DNA from: Candidatus Daviesbacteria bacterium | GTDB lineage: Bacteria > Patescibacteriota > Microgenomatia > Daviesbacterales > UBA10151 | Reading direction: 5' to 3' | Length of the DNA stretch: 45,857 bases | Assembly (NCBI GenBank): GCA_016195715.1 | Contig: JACPZA010000007.1 | Span: forward strand, 1 to 45,857 | Shown: one piece after another, positions 8,338 to 16,565 of the stretch | Layout of the letters: each line of letters opens with the position of its first letter | Numbering within the stretch: the stretch's first letter is position 1 | Position numbers and translations under genes: made by a program | Notes under the pieces: model-generated | What the model was told of the DNA's origin: nothing | What the model saw: the letters and a program-made list of their open reading frames with translations, nothing else | Databases searched by the model: none

Positions 8338-10440
8338 TTAGCTTTGTGACCATTTGGTGATCATGATAGATTTACCCTCATGGGGTAATTTTTGCCAGAG
8401 CTCTTCAGTGATAAAAGGCGTAAAAGGATGGAGAAGTTCAAGAGAAGTTCTGAAAACATATTCTAGAATTGGTTGAGATTCTTGTCTTCTAGATTTAGCC
8501 TTTTCTATATATTTATCAGCAAAAGCATGCCAAATAAACTCGTATAATTCCATTGCAGCCGCGTTGAATAAATACATTTCTAAGGCTTTAGTAGTAGTTC
8601 TTTGAATATCTTGTAACTTATTGAGAATATCCTCATCATCTTTATTATTTGGTTCAGGTATTTCACCAGCTATTAAGCCTCTTGTCTTTTCTGGTTTAAA
8701 TTCAATGATAAATCTGCCAATATTCCAGAGTTTATTAGTAAAATTTCTCATAGCTTGAAGCTTGGGGTGAGAGAGCGATTGATCATTACCTGTAGCAGTT
8801 CCAAAAATAAGCGCCATTCTAGCTGCATCAGCTCCATATTGATCTGCAATCTCAATTGGAGAAACCACATTGCCCTTGGATTTACTCATTTTTTGTCCCA
8901 ATGGATCTCTAACTATTCCATGAAGTAAAACATTATGGAAAGGAACTTCATCTGTCATATATAACCCAAGCATAATCATTCTAGAAACCCAAGCTTTTAG
9001 GATGTCATAGCCTGTTTCCATAACCGAAGTTGGGTAAAATTTTTCAAAATCCCCTGGCTTTCCTGTTTTTAATGTAACAACTGGCCATTGACCTGAAGAA
9101 AACCAGGTATCAAAAGTATCTGAATCTTGGGTGATATTTGTTGAAGCGCAGTGCTGGCATTTTTTTGGCTCTTCACCTTCTGTAACGCTCCATTTATTGC
9201 AATCTTCACAATACCAAGCTGGGATTCTAATTCCCCAAACAGGTTGTCTGGAGATATTCCAATCATGTAAATCTTCCATCCATTCAAAATATTGAGATTC
9301 ATAATTTTTAGGAAAAATTTTAATTTGTTCTTTTTTTACAACATCTATAGCTTTTTGTTTTAGATTCTCTACTTTTAAGTACCATTGTTCCAGCGGAAGG
9401 GGTTCTAAAACTGTGCCGCATTTATAGCAAGTTGCAACTCGGTGAGTATAATTTTCATCAATTTTTTCAATCAACTCTTTTTGCTGCAGCTCTTCAACGA
9501 TTGCTTGTCTTGCCTCTAATACTTTCATTCCGGAAAATTTGCCAGCTTTTTCATTTAATCTGCCATCAAAGTTAATGACTTGTTTTATTTCTAAATCATG
9601 CCTTTGTCCTATTTCTGCATCTGTAAAATCATGAGCTGGGGTGACTTTAACAACCCCTGTCCCAAATTCAGGGTCAACTGCTTTATCTCCAACTACAATT
9701 ATTTTTGATTGACCTAAAACGTCTTCTATCTCTAACTCTTTTCCAATATATTTTTGATAGCGAATGTCATCTGGATGAACTGCAACAGCGCTGTCACCAA
9801 ATTTAGTTTCAGGTCTGGTAGTAGCTAAAACTAAGGGACCATATTTGATGTAATAAAGTGGATCTTTTCTTTCAATATATAAAACTTCTAGATCAGAGAA
9901 GCTTGTACCCATTTTTGTGCAATAATTTACAAGTCTGTTGCCTCTATAAACTAATCCATCATCAAAAAGCTTTTTGAAAGTTTGATAGACAATTTTTACA
10001 ATATCCGGATCTAAAGTAAATTTTTCCCTAGACCAATCAAGGGAAAAGCCAAGACGTCTTAGTTGATTTTCCATACCTGATTTATTCTCTTGAACATAAT
10101 CCCAGATCATCTTATATAGAGTCTCTCTGTCAAAATCAAAACGAGACTTGCCTTCTTTGGAAAGTTTTTTTTCAAATACAACTTGAGTTTCAATCCCGGC
10201 ATGATCTGCCCCTGGCAGCCACAAAGCGCTGTAGCCTTTCATTCTGTGGTACCTAATTAAAATATCTTCCACTACAAACATAGCGTGTCCAAAATGAAGC
10301 GGGGCATTAGCGTTAGGAGGAGGTAAAATTATGGAGTAGGGAATACCTTCTGGATTAATCTCTGGTTTAAAATAACCTGACTGCTCCCAGAGCTTATACC
10401 ACTTTGTTTCTATCTTTGTTTGATCATAAACTTTATCCAT
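8338..10440 (-). CDS. valS: Valyl-tRNA synthetase (short form)
   Basis: A 700-aa class I aminoacyl-tRNA synthetase that charges tRNA-Val. HFGH (residues 49-52) is the HIGH motif, and WLPGADHAGIETQ is characteristic of ValS. KMSKS lies at about 517-521. The CP1 editing region contains TTRPETKFGD. Cysteine pairs near 338-341, 410-413 and 428-431 suggest bound zinc. Bacterial ValS is usually about 880-950 aa; here the C-terminal tRNA-binding part is trimmed and the coiled-coil arm is missing. The protein ends soon after the anticodon-binding helices. The ATG at 10440 has TAAAAT 6 bases before it. Confidence 0.95.
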   Translation of the reverse strand: MDKVYDQTKIETKWYKLWEQSGYFKPEINPEGIPYSIILPPPNANAPLHFGHAMFVVEDILIRYHRMKGYSALWLPGADHAGIETQVVFEKKLSKEGKSRFDFDRETLYKMIWDYVQENKSGMENQLRRLGFSLDWSREKFTLDPDIVKIVYQTFKKLFDDGLVYRGNRLVNYCTKMGTSFSDLEVLYIERKDPLYYIKYGPLVLATTRPETKFGDSAVAVHPDDIRYQKYIGKELEIEDVLGQSKIIVVGDKAVDPEFGTGVVKVTPAHDFTDAEIGQRHDLEIKQVINFDGRLNEKAGKFSGMKVLEARQAIVEELQQKELIEKIDENYTHRVATCYKCGTVLEPLPLEQWYLKVENLKQKAIDVVKKEQIKIFPKNYESQYFEWMEDLHDWNISRQPVWGIRIPAWYCEDCNKWSVTEGEEPKKCQHCASTNITQDSDTFDTWFSSGQWPVVTLKTGKPGDFEKFYPTSVMETGYDILKAWVSRMIMLGLYMTDEVPFHNVLLHGIVRDPLGQKMSKSKGNVVSPIEIADQYGADAARMALIFGTATGNDQSLSHPKLQAMRNFTNKLWNIGRFIIEFKPEKTRGLIAGEIPEPNNKDDEDILNKLQDIQRTTTKALEMYLFNAAAMELYEFIWHAFADKYIEKAKSRRQESQPILEYVFRTSLELLHPFTPFITEELWQKLPHEGKSIMITKWSQS

Positions 10441-10446
10441 ATAATT

Positions 10447-10452
10447 ATTTTA
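10447..10452 (-). promoter_or_regulatory. Putative leaderless -10 box of valS
   Basis: TAAAAT on the minus strand, 6 bases before the valS ATG. It lies downstream of the terminator hairpin at 10462-10499, so valS can be transcribed independently of tsaD. Confidence 0.5.
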
Positions 10453-10461
10453 TTCTTCCAC

Positions 10462-10499
10462 AAAAAAACACGCTACCCCCAGGTATTGGGACGAGCGTG
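10462..10499 (-). terminator. Rho-independent terminator after tsaD
   Basis: Read on the minus strand: CACGCT (10499-10494) pairs with AGCGTG (10474-10469), with an inner CCC/GGG pairing, followed by seven T (10468-10462). A second perfect hairpin, CGGTG-ATTG-CACCG (10504-10517), lies just upstream. The region is GC-rich compared with its surroundings. It ends tsaD transcription about 20 bases before valS. Confidence 0.7.
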
Positions 10500-10555
10500 C
10501 TAGCGGTGATTGCACCGAATCCGTCGTGGTAACCAGATAATTATAAAAATTTTAA

Positions 10556-11683
10556 TCAAAAATGCAAATTCTCAAGTGATAAATTTGGGTTTGCTTGTAA
10601 AGATAAGATATTTTTGATTGGCTTTTGGAAAAAAGCTGCTGAGGCGATCATAGCAGCGTTGTCAGTGCAAAGATAGGCAGGGGGAACAAATAGTTTAACC
10701 TCACGTGGTAAATTATCTTTAAGCTCAGAAATAAGTTTTTTATTTGATGCAACTCCACCTGCAATCATAACTTGTTCAACTTTATATTTTTGGGTTGCTA
10801 AAACAATCTTTTTAATTAAAGAATCTATAATTGCAGCTTCAATAGAAGCACACAAGTCAACTAAATATCGTGGGTTCTGTCGCTTCGGTATCTCAAAGCC
10901 GTTCCTCGACTCAATTAAATTTGCTACTGCAGTTTTAAGACCAGAAAAAGAAAAATCAAAATCTTTTGAGTTAATCATAGGTCTTGGTAGCTTATAAGCT
11001 TTGGGATTACCAGTAGCAGCATATTTTGAAATTTCTGGACCGCCAGGATAGGCTAAACCCAATAATCTGGCACATTTATCAAAACATTCCCCAGCTGCAT
11101 CATCCCTAGTTCCACCTAAGTACTCATACTTATTGTGGTCTAAGAATCGCACCAAATCAGTATGTCCACCTGAAACTAATAAACCCAAACAGGGAAAACT
11201 TGGTTTTGATTCCTCGGGGTCCTGCTGGTTCACAGCCCCATTCGACGTCCTCGCTTCGCTGCGGGCGCTCAATGGGGCGCCCCGTTCCCCGTCACCCCTA
11301 CCTTTTGGATAAATCCAATTAGCATAGAAATGCCCTAACAAATGATTAACAGCAATTATTGGTTTGCTCCAAATTAAGCTTAAAATTTTAGCTGTTTCTA
11401 CTCCAACTAGAAGTGATCCAATTAAACCTGGTCCAAAAGTAACTGCAATAGCATCAATTTGAGCTGGTTTTAACTTAGCTTGGGCAAAAGCTTCTTTTAT
11501 AACTGGAATGATTGATTTTATTTGTTCTCTAGCTGCTTGCTCTGGGATTATCCCACCATATTTAGATTGCATTAAAGCACTGGATGCAACTACATTGGAT
11601 AAAATAGTTATCCAATCATTATTTTTTTCAAGAATTGCTGCGGCGGTTTCATCACAGCTAGTTTCAATACCTAGGATTATCAC
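10556..11683 (-). CDS. tsaD: tRNA N6-threonylcarbamoyladenosine synthase subunit TsaD, with in-frame insertion
   Basis: A 375-aa Kae1/TsaD ASKHA-fold protein that makes t6A37 in ANN-decoding tRNAs. The start ILGIETSCDET, metal-binding H114-LLG-H118, LLVSGGHTDL, GGVASNKKL and DNAAMI are all present. About 39 residues (124-162) separate the HLLGHFYANW segment from FPCLGLLVSGGHT, where E. coli TsaD has about 7. The extra DNA (about 11210-11302) is GC-rich and palindromic, unlike the rest of the gene. The start is GTG at 11683, with TAAAAT 7 bases upstream. The frame is intact, so the protein is probably functional, with the insertion as a surface loop. Confidence 0.95.
   Translation of the reverse strand: MIILGIETSCDETAAAILEKNNDWITILSNVVASSALMQSKYGGIIPEQAAREQIKSIIPVIKEAFAQAKLKPAQIDAIAVTFGPGLIGSLLVGVETAKILSLIWSKPIIAVNHLLGHFYANWIYPKGRGDGERGAPLSARSEARTSNGAVNQQDPEESKPSFPCLGLLVSGGHTDLVRFLDHNKYEYLGGTRDDAAGECFDKCARLLGLAYPGGPEISKYAATGNPKAYKLPRPMINSKDFDFSFSGLKTAVANLIESRNGFEIPKRQNPRYLVDLCASIEAAIIDSLIKKIVLATQKYKVEQVMIAGGVASNKKLISELKDNLPREVKLFVPPAYLCTDNAAMIASAAFFQKPIKNILSLQANPNLSLENLHF
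11210..11302 (-). repeat. GC-rich palindromic insertion inside tsaD
   Basis: A block of about 93 bases with much higher GC than its surroundings. Arms GCCCCATT (11235-11242) and AATGGGGC (11271-11278) are a perfect 8-bp dyad around a GC-rich, partly self-complementary core containing CGCTTCGCTGCGGGCG. GGGGCGCCCC (11274-11283) is a second palindrome. It is open in frame with tsaD and adds about 30 residues rich in Gly, Arg, Ser, Ala and Glu. This resembles palindromic elements that insert in frame into genes, such as Rickettsia RPEs. Confidence 0.6.
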
Positions 11684-11690
11684 AGGAACT

Positions 11691-11696
11691 ATTTTA
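11691..11696 (-). promoter_or_regulatory. Putative leaderless -10 box of tsaD
   Basis: TAAAAT on the minus strand with an upstream TG (extended -10, TGTTAAAAT). It lies 7 bases before the GTG at 11683, in the 18-base gap after thpR. Confidence 0.45.
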
Positions 11697-11701
11697 ACAG
11701 A

Positions 11702-12256
11702 TTAAAGTTTGATTTCAGCGAGAGTGTTGTGTTGATGTAGACCATGATTTGGGATTGATTCAAAAAGTTTGATGGAACTGACTTTAATTGGCTTAAATGA
11801 CTTTTGGGTAATTCTTTCAAATTCTCTTTCAAGCTCTGGAGTGATTTGAAAATTGGAGACTTTAATTAAGGCAATATGAGGAATAAACCGCCTTTCGTCG
11901 GAAGGTAGATTTAAAGAAACTAAGCCATCTTTAATCCGTTCTCTTAAGATAAACAGCTTATCAATATCTCCTTTAATGCCCACCCAAATAACTTTTGGAA
12001 AATGTAGGGTAGGAAAGCCGTCTAAATATCCCGGGGTTACCTCAAAGGCTTTAATACCATCAACTGATTGAGCCAAAACTTCAGCTAGTTTTTGTTTAAA
12101 ATCCTCTGGTTGTTCACCGATAAAAGCAACGGTTAAATGAAGTTTTTCACTATTAGTAGGGTGGGATTTGGGAATTAAAGCTTTAATTTGTTTTTGCAGC
12201 AACTCAAGCTCTAACTTATTTTCCTCAGGAATTTCTAAAGCTATGAAGAATCGCAT
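11702..12256 (-). CDS. thpR: RNA 2',3'-cyclic phosphodiesterase (2H family, ThpR/LigT)
   Basis: A 184-aa protein of the 2H phosphoesterase superfamily, opening with RFFIALEIPEE. The first active-site motif is intact: H40-L-T42. The second is H127-I-A129, where the usual Thr/Ser is Ala, so activity may be altered. Family members open 2',3'-cyclic phosphates or act in RNA end processing. It precedes tsaD by 18 bases on the same strand. The ATG at 12256 is preceded by perfect TATAAT with 6 bases between. Confidence 0.85.
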   Translation of the reverse strand: MRFFIALEIPEENKLELELLQKQIKALIPKSHPTNSEKLHLTVAFIGEQPEDFKQKLAEVLAQSVDGIKAFEVTPGYLDGFPTLHFPKVIWVGIKGDIDKLFILRERIKDGLVSLNLPSDERRFIPHIALIKVSNFQITPELEREFERITQKSFKPIKVSSIKLFESIPNHGLHQHNTLAEIKL

Positions 12257-12262
12257 GGGTTT

Positions 12263-12268
12263 ATTATA
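12263..12268 (-). promoter_or_regulatory. Leaderless-type -10 box of thpR
   Basis: Perfect TATAAT on the minus strand, 6 bases before the thpR ATG (12254-12256). Confidence 0.6.
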
Positions 12269-12323
12269 TATAATGTTGATTCTTCTTACTCTCGCAATTT
12301 GCTCATGTAATAAAAAATCTCAT

Positions 12324-14117
12324 TTATCCTCCTGTTCCAACTAAAAATATGGCTTGCCAGGGCCTGTAATTTGATTGATATTTTTCATTGATAATTGTTT
12401 GGCCAGCTCTGGTGACTACTCTGCTAAATACTACATTAGCACCCCAAGCAGAAAAATCAACTTGTTTAACAGTGCCTTTGGGTAGGGTTGGGTCATCTTG
12501 GCGCAAATCCGATGGAGGTGGAGTTTGGTTGGTGATAACTGACTTTGAAATCCTGGCGACTCTACCATCAGATGTGCCATATAAATCTATAGTTAAACTT
12601 GTCCCAACTAAAGAAGTTTGAATTAAAATATGATGACTTGTATCATTTTTAAACTTTAAATCAACAGATGGAGAAAAAATGGTCGCGTCTAAGCCAGGTG
12701 GAAAGCCTTGTTCATAGTAGCCAACCCTGTAAGCGTGGGCAGTTCTTTCAATAACTGGCAGACCTGAGTTTAAAATCGCTCTAAAAAGGGTAGTTGAAAC
12801 TTGGCAAACTCCACCGCCATCATCTAAGACAGTTCGACCTTCTTTAATTACATAAGCTTGTTTATAACCAGAGGTTCCTGAAATATCGCCAACAATATTG
12901 ACAAAAGAAAAAATCTCCCCTGGTGCAATTAATACGCCATTAATTTTTGAAGAAGCTAAACCAATGTTAAAAATTCGGTTAGGAATTGAACCATTAAAAT
13001 AAGAAACTCCTTCACCCAACAGCTCTTTTATACCTAAATCGTTAGTCAATTGGTTTTTGGGGTGAGTAACCTGAACTGGTAAATCAATACTATTCTGAAT
13101 TGGTAAAGCTAAACTACTGGTGATTAAATTTTTGGTTTGGTTGATATCCAAATTTAATCCATCTTGGCCAGGATTAAACTCAGAAACTTTTTGTCCATCA
13201 AAGTTAAATAAGGGTTCTTCAACTGGTTGATTAATATCTAAAGCGATTTTTTTTATATAATTATCAAATTTTTGCGGATTTAAGACTAAAGTTGTATCAG
13301 ATAAATCGGTCTGACCAATTTGCAAAGATATTAAATTTATATCTGAGCCTAAAATATTTGCTGAAGCTAGCGATAGTTGATTATTGTTTAGATCAATTAA
13401 ATTAATTAAATCCTCAAAACTTAAATACCAAGTTTTATCTTTATAATGAAGTGAAATTGGGTTGAGCTTAACTTGATCCAAAACTTGTTTAATTTTTAAG
13501 GCAGTTTGATAAGAAAGTTTAGGTGAAACTAGCTTGGTGGGTAATTGATTATCAGATAATTTTCCAGTATTTAAATAATCAACTATTTTTTTCTTTAAAG
13601 CCTCACTATCTAGGTCTAAACCATTTTGGGATGGGGTAACATTAACTATTCCATCTTCAAGTTTAACTTGAGCATCAACTGGAGATTGACTAATTGCTTT
13701 TCTAATTTGATCTATTTTTTCGTCAACTGAGCTTTTAAAACTAATATTTAAATTTAAATTAACTTCTTGATAATAGATTTTAGTTCGACCGAAGTCAAAA
13801 GCTTGATTTAAACTACTTGAAAAATCAGGTTCTAGATCATTTGGAGATAAATTTAAAGTGAAAGCTTGATTTTGATATTTAAAGTTTAGATCTTTATTTA
13901 AGCGTTCTTTTAAATTTGCTTCAATTTTGAATTGAGCTTGAGTCTTAGTTAGAGCTGTTAAATTAGTATTAGCAATAAAAATTTCTGGATAAATTTTATC
14001 TAAAAAGAAGAATAAATTGCTTATTAAAATAATTAAAATAAAAAGTAAAGTTACTGAAAACCAAAATTTTTTAGAATGTCTCTTTTGAGTTTGGGGTTTT
14101 TTTGACTTTTTATCCAT
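12324..14117 (-). CDS. VanW-family protein with peptidoglycan-binding-like repeats, membrane-anchored
   Basis: A 597-aa protein. It has a basic N-terminus, one membrane segment (about 18-40) and a long outside region of repeated PG_binding_4-like units (segments such as Q-x-x-F-x-I-E-A-x-L, and D-L-x-x-D at about 60-340). A VanW domain covers about 370-510, with GEIFSFVNIVG, DDGGGVCQVSTTLFRA and RTAHAYRVGYYE. The C-terminal about 60 residues form a beta-rich tail like a G5/B-lectin end. VanW is linked to vancomycin clusters and cell-wall metabolism, but its reaction is not known. The gene is monocistronic; an extended -10 TGGTAAAAT lies at 14136-14144. Confidence 0.85.
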   Translation of the reverse strand: MDKKSKKPQTQKRHSKKFWFSVTLLFILIILISNLFFFLDKIYPEIFIANTNLTALTKTQAQFKIEANLKERLNKDLNFKYQNQAFTLNLSPNDLEPDFSSSLNQAFDFGRTKIYYQEVNLNLNISFKSSVDEKIDQIRKAISQSPVDAQVKLEDGIVNVTPSQNGLDLDSEALKKKIVDYLNTGKLSDNQLPTKLVSPKLSYQTALKIKQVLDQVKLNPISLHYKDKTWYLSFEDLINLIDLNNNQLSLASANILGSDINLISLQIGQTDLSDTTLVLNPQKFDNYIKKIALDINQPVEEPLFNFDGQKVSEFNPGQDGLNLDINQTKNLITSSLALPIQNSIDLPVQVTHPKNQLTNDLGIKELLGEGVSYFNGSIPNRIFNIGLASSKINGVLIAPGEIFSFVNIVGDISGTSGYKQAYVIKEGRTVLDDGGGVCQVSTTLFRAILNSGLPVIERTAHAYRVGYYEQGFPPGLDATIFSPSVDLKFKNDTSHHILIQTSLVGTSLTIDLYGTSDGRVARISKSVITNQTPPPSDLRQDDPTLPKGTVKQVDFSAWGANVVFSRVVTRAGQTIINEKYQSNYRPWQAIFLVGTGG

Positions 14118-14135
14118 TTATTTTTTTATTTGCCT

Positions 14136-14144
14136 ATTTTACCA
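14136..14144 (-). promoter_or_regulatory. Extended -10 promoter of the VanW gene
   Basis: TGGTAAAAT on the minus strand, with 18 bases between the box and the ATG at 14117. The predicted leader is only about 11 nt. Confidence 0.45.
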
Positions 14145-14166
14145 GAAATCGCGTTAGGGTTTAGGA

Positions 14167-14172
14167 TATAAT
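14167..14172 (+). promoter_or_regulatory. -10 box of the solute-binding-protein gene
   Basis: Perfect TATAAT, 15 bases before the ATG at 14188. The leader would be about 8-9 nt, too short for a normal ribosome-binding site, and none is seen. Confidence 0.5.
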
Positions 14173-14187
14173 AAATAAGCTTGTTTT

Positions 14188-15522
14188 ATGAAAAAAATTA
14201 TCATAGCAGTTGTAGTTTTGGCAATTATTATTGGGATTTTATTTTGGAAGTTTGGTTATTTACTGACTGCTAAAAAAACTGCTGAGCCAGTCACTCTAAA
14301 ATTATGGGGACTGTGGGAAGATGATAGTTTAGTCAGGCCAGCAATTGATGGTTATACTAAACTGCATCCAAATGTCAAAATTGAATATAACCACCAAAAC
14401 TCACCCAATTATCGAACTCGAGTCCAAACTCAAATTGAAGATTCCAAGGGCCCAGATATTTTTATGATTCATAATTCTTGGCTACCGATGTTTTTAAAAA
14501 ACTCTAATTTAGCTTCACTTCCGACAACTGTGATGACTAGTCAAGAATATAATCAAACCTTTTATCCAATTGCTTTTGCTAGTTTTGCTAAGAATAATAC
14601 AATTTATGCTCTGCCTTTGGAAGTTGATGGCTTAGCTCTTTATTATAATGAAGATTTAATAAATCAAGCGGGTGTAGCAATTCCAAAAAATTGGGATGAG
14701 TTTGTGGACGCCGCTGTTAAGCTAACCAAAAAAGATGATAAGGGTAATATTTTAGTCGCAGGAGCGGCGATGGGAGCGGTTTCAAATGTCGATCATTTCT
14801 CCGATATCATTGGCCTACTTTTTTATCAACAACCAGATGCCGATTTAGAACATCCAAACAATTTAGCTGGAGCTGATGTGATTAAGTTTTATACAAATTT
14901 TATTTTGGATCCATCTAAAAAAGTTTGGAGTTTAGCAATGGAGGGATCAACGCAAGCTTTTTATGAGGGGAAATTAGCTTTTTATTTTGCTCCGTCTTGG
15001 CGAGCTCATGATTTAAGAGTAGCTAACCCGCAACTGCATTTTAAAACCGCTCCGGTCCCTCAACTTCCCAAAGCTAATACGGCTAACTACTCTGGTTGGG
15101 GAACTTTTTGGGGATTTGCAGTATCTAGTAAATCCTCCCATCAAGATCAAGCTTGGGATTTTTTAAAATTTCTAACTTCCAAAGATAGCGAAAAGCTATT
15201 ATATTCTGAAGCATCAAAAATTAGACTTTTTGGCCAGCCCTACTCCCGAATTGATTTACAAAGTGAGCTACTTAATGATCCAATTGTGGGAAGTTTTGTT
15301 TCTCAAGCACCAATTTATAAAAATTGGTATTTATCTTCTCGCACCTTTGATCAAGGTTTAAACGATGAGATGATTACTTATTTTGAAAATGCCATTAATG
15401 CCACTTTGCAAGGAGCAAATCCACTGGGTGCACTGCAAACAACTGCTCAGGGAGTTCAGCAAACTCTAGATAAATTTGTTAACAATAAACCATCCCCATC
15501 TCCAACTAGCAATAAAATTTAA
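14188..15522 (+). CDS. ABC-type sugar-binding-like protein (extracellular solute-binding family 1)
   Basis: A 444-aa protein with an N-terminal membrane anchor (about residues 4-24) and no lipobox Cys. Family features are VTLKLWGLWEDD near 38, GPDIFMIHNSWLP near 90, YALPLEVDGLALYYNEDL (about 140-157), and the C-terminal WGFAVSS and AWDFLKFLTS segments. Such proteins deliver sugars or oligosaccharides to ABC permeases. No permease or ATPase gene lies nearby, so it is an orphan or pairs with a distant transporter. Its stop codon shares the TTAA tetramer at 15519-15522 with the stop of convergent murB. Confidence 0.88.
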   Translation: MKKIIIAVVVLAIIIGILFWKFGYLLTAKKTAEPVTLKLWGLWEDDSLVRPAIDGYTKLHPNVKIEYNHQNSPNYRTRVQTQIEDSKGPDIFMIHNSWLPMFLKNSNLASLPTTVMTSQEYNQTFYPIAFASFAKNNTIYALPLEVDGLALYYNEDLINQAGVAIPKNWDEFVDAAVKLTKKDDKGNILVAGAAMGAVSNVDHFSDIIGLLFYQQPDADLEHPNNLAGADVIKFYTNFILDPSKKVWSLAMEGSTQAFYEGKLAFYFAPSWRAHDLRVANPQLHFKTAPVPQLPKANTANYSGWGTFWGFAVSSKSSHQDQAWDFLKFLTSKDSEKLLYSEASKIRLFGQPYSRIDLQSELLNDPIVGSFVSQAPIYKNWYLSSRTFDQGLNDEMITYFENAINATLQGANPLGALQTTAQGVQQTLDKFVNNKPSPSPTSNKI

Positions 15523-16454
15523 ATTGGTGGTAAGTTAATTAGTTGAACTTCTGGTTCAAGAGAAATTCCAAATTTGGCTTTTACTTTTTGGTAATAAGTT
15601 TTAGCTAATTCATAAAAATCAGCGGCTTTTCCATCACCTTTATTAATAAATAAATTAGCATGATAAGTTGCTATCTCTATATCACCTAATTTTTGACCCT
15701 TAGCACCAACATCTTCTAAAAGTGCTCCAGCTGGGATTTTGCCAAAAACTATTTTTTCTGGAGGAATTTTTTGCAAAATTTCTTTAGATAAGCTCTCTAC
15801 TACTATATTTTTAAAAAAACTGCCTGGACAATTAATATCTTTGGGATATTTAACTAAACGTTTTTCTAAAATTTCTTGAGATTCTTTAGCTAAATTGTGA
15901 GAATCATTTTGGGCTAACTTAAAAGTTACCTCTAAGATAATAAAATGATTTTTCTTAAAAATGCTGTCTCGGTAATTAAATTCAGAACTTTCTTTATTTA
16001 AAGTTATACTTTTAAGAGTTTGAGGGTTAAGACAAGTGAGTTGGATTATATGATCAGAGATAGTTTGTCCATATGCGCCAGCATTGCCAAAAATTGCCCC
16101 ACCCAAAGTTCCTGGAATTCCAGTCATTTTTTGTAAACCCGCTAGTCCTTTTTCATTTGCAAAATCCAATAGATCTTGCAAAATTGTGCCTGATTTAACT
16201 ACTAAAGTTTGATCATTTTGCTCAATTCCAGATACCTCATTTTTAATAATTAATCCATTAAAGCCTTCATCTGAAACAAGCAAATTACTCCCACTGCCAA
16301 TAACTAAAAAGTTTAAATTATTTTCTTTAGCATATTTTATGGCATCAATTAATTCTTGCTCAGTTTTTACAACTATAAACTCTTTTGCAGGTCCACCAAT
16401 TTTTAAAGTAGTTAAATCAGAAAGAGTAGTATTTTTTTCAAAATTTTCATCCAT
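15519..16454 (-). CDS. murB: UDP-N-acetylenolpyruvoylglucosamine reductase
   Basis: A 311-aa FAD enzyme that reduces UDP-GlcNAc-enolpyruvate to UDP-MurNAc in peptidoglycan synthesis. The FAD-binding part has TLKIGGPAKEF, VIGSGSNLLVSDEGF and GIPGTLGGAIFGNAGAYG. The C-terminal domain has YRDSIFK, CPGSFFKN with the catalytic Ser, and ALLEDVGAKG. The final HANLFINKGDGKAAD region is also typical. It appears complete and is a type with the Ser in G-S-F-F-K. The ATG at 16454 has TATAAT 8 bases before it. It is divergent from the nucleotidyltransferase gene. Confidence 0.95.
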   Translation of the reverse strand: MDENFEKNTTLSDLTTLKIGGPAKEFIVVKTEQELIDAIKYAKENNLNFLVIGSGSNLLVSDEGFNGLIIKNEVSGIEQNDQTLVVKSGTILQDLLDFANEKGLAGLQKMTGIPGTLGGAIFGNAGAYGQTISDHIIQLTCLNPQTLKSITLNKESSEFNYRDSIFKKNHFIILEVTFKLAQNDSHNLAKESQEILEKRLVKYPKDINCPGSFFKNIVVESLSKEILQKIPPEKIVFGKIPAGALLEDVGAKGQKLGDIEIATYHANLFINKGDGKAADFYELAKTYYQKVKAKFGISLEPEVQLINLPPI

Positions 16455-16462
16455 AGCTAGTA

Positions 16463-16468
16463 ATTATA
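16463..16468 (-). promoter_or_regulatory. Leaderless-type -10 box of murB
   Basis: Perfect TATAAT on the minus strand, 8 bases before the murB ATG (16452-16454). Confidence 0.55.
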
Positions 16469-16492
16469 TCTTACTTTCAAATAGATTAGAGC

Positions 16493-16520
16493 TTGTAAAT
16501 GGACGATTTGGTAGTATAAC
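16493..16520 (+). promoter_or_regulatory. Putative promoter of the nucleotidyltransferase gene
   Basis: TTGTAA (16493-16498), a 16-base spacer and TATAAC (16515-16520). The predicted leader is about 39 nt. The left arm of a long inverted repeat (16501-16511) lies in the spacer. Confidence 0.4.
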
Positions 16521-16558
16521 TTAAATTGAATAAACTAAAAGTTTGTCCAAATCTGTCC
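16501..16558. promoter_or_regulatory. Inverted repeat with 35-base spacer before the nucleotidyltransferase
   Basis: GGAC-GATTTGG (16501-16511) is the reverse complement of CCAAATC-T-GTCC (16547-16558), apart from one bulged T. Exactly 35 bases lie between the arms. The left arm is in the promoter spacer and the right arm ends 7 bases before the ATG. This could be a two-site operator, or a leader stem if transcription starts further upstream. Confidence 0.5.
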
Positions 16559-16565
16559 AAAACAT

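Noticed and set aside
10441-10555. T-box riboswitch before valS (TGGTTACC and CGTCCC segments with a terminator)
   Set aside because: The gap is too short for a Stem I with a specifier loop, the T-box core does not match (no GGG before TGG, an extra T), and a leaderless -10 box for valS lies downstream of the terminator. A plain tsaD terminator explains it better.
16500-16564. Short direct repeat TGTCCAAA as the start of a CRISPR or tandem array
   Set aside because: Only two copies, with no regular spacing; they are part of the inverted repeat arm.
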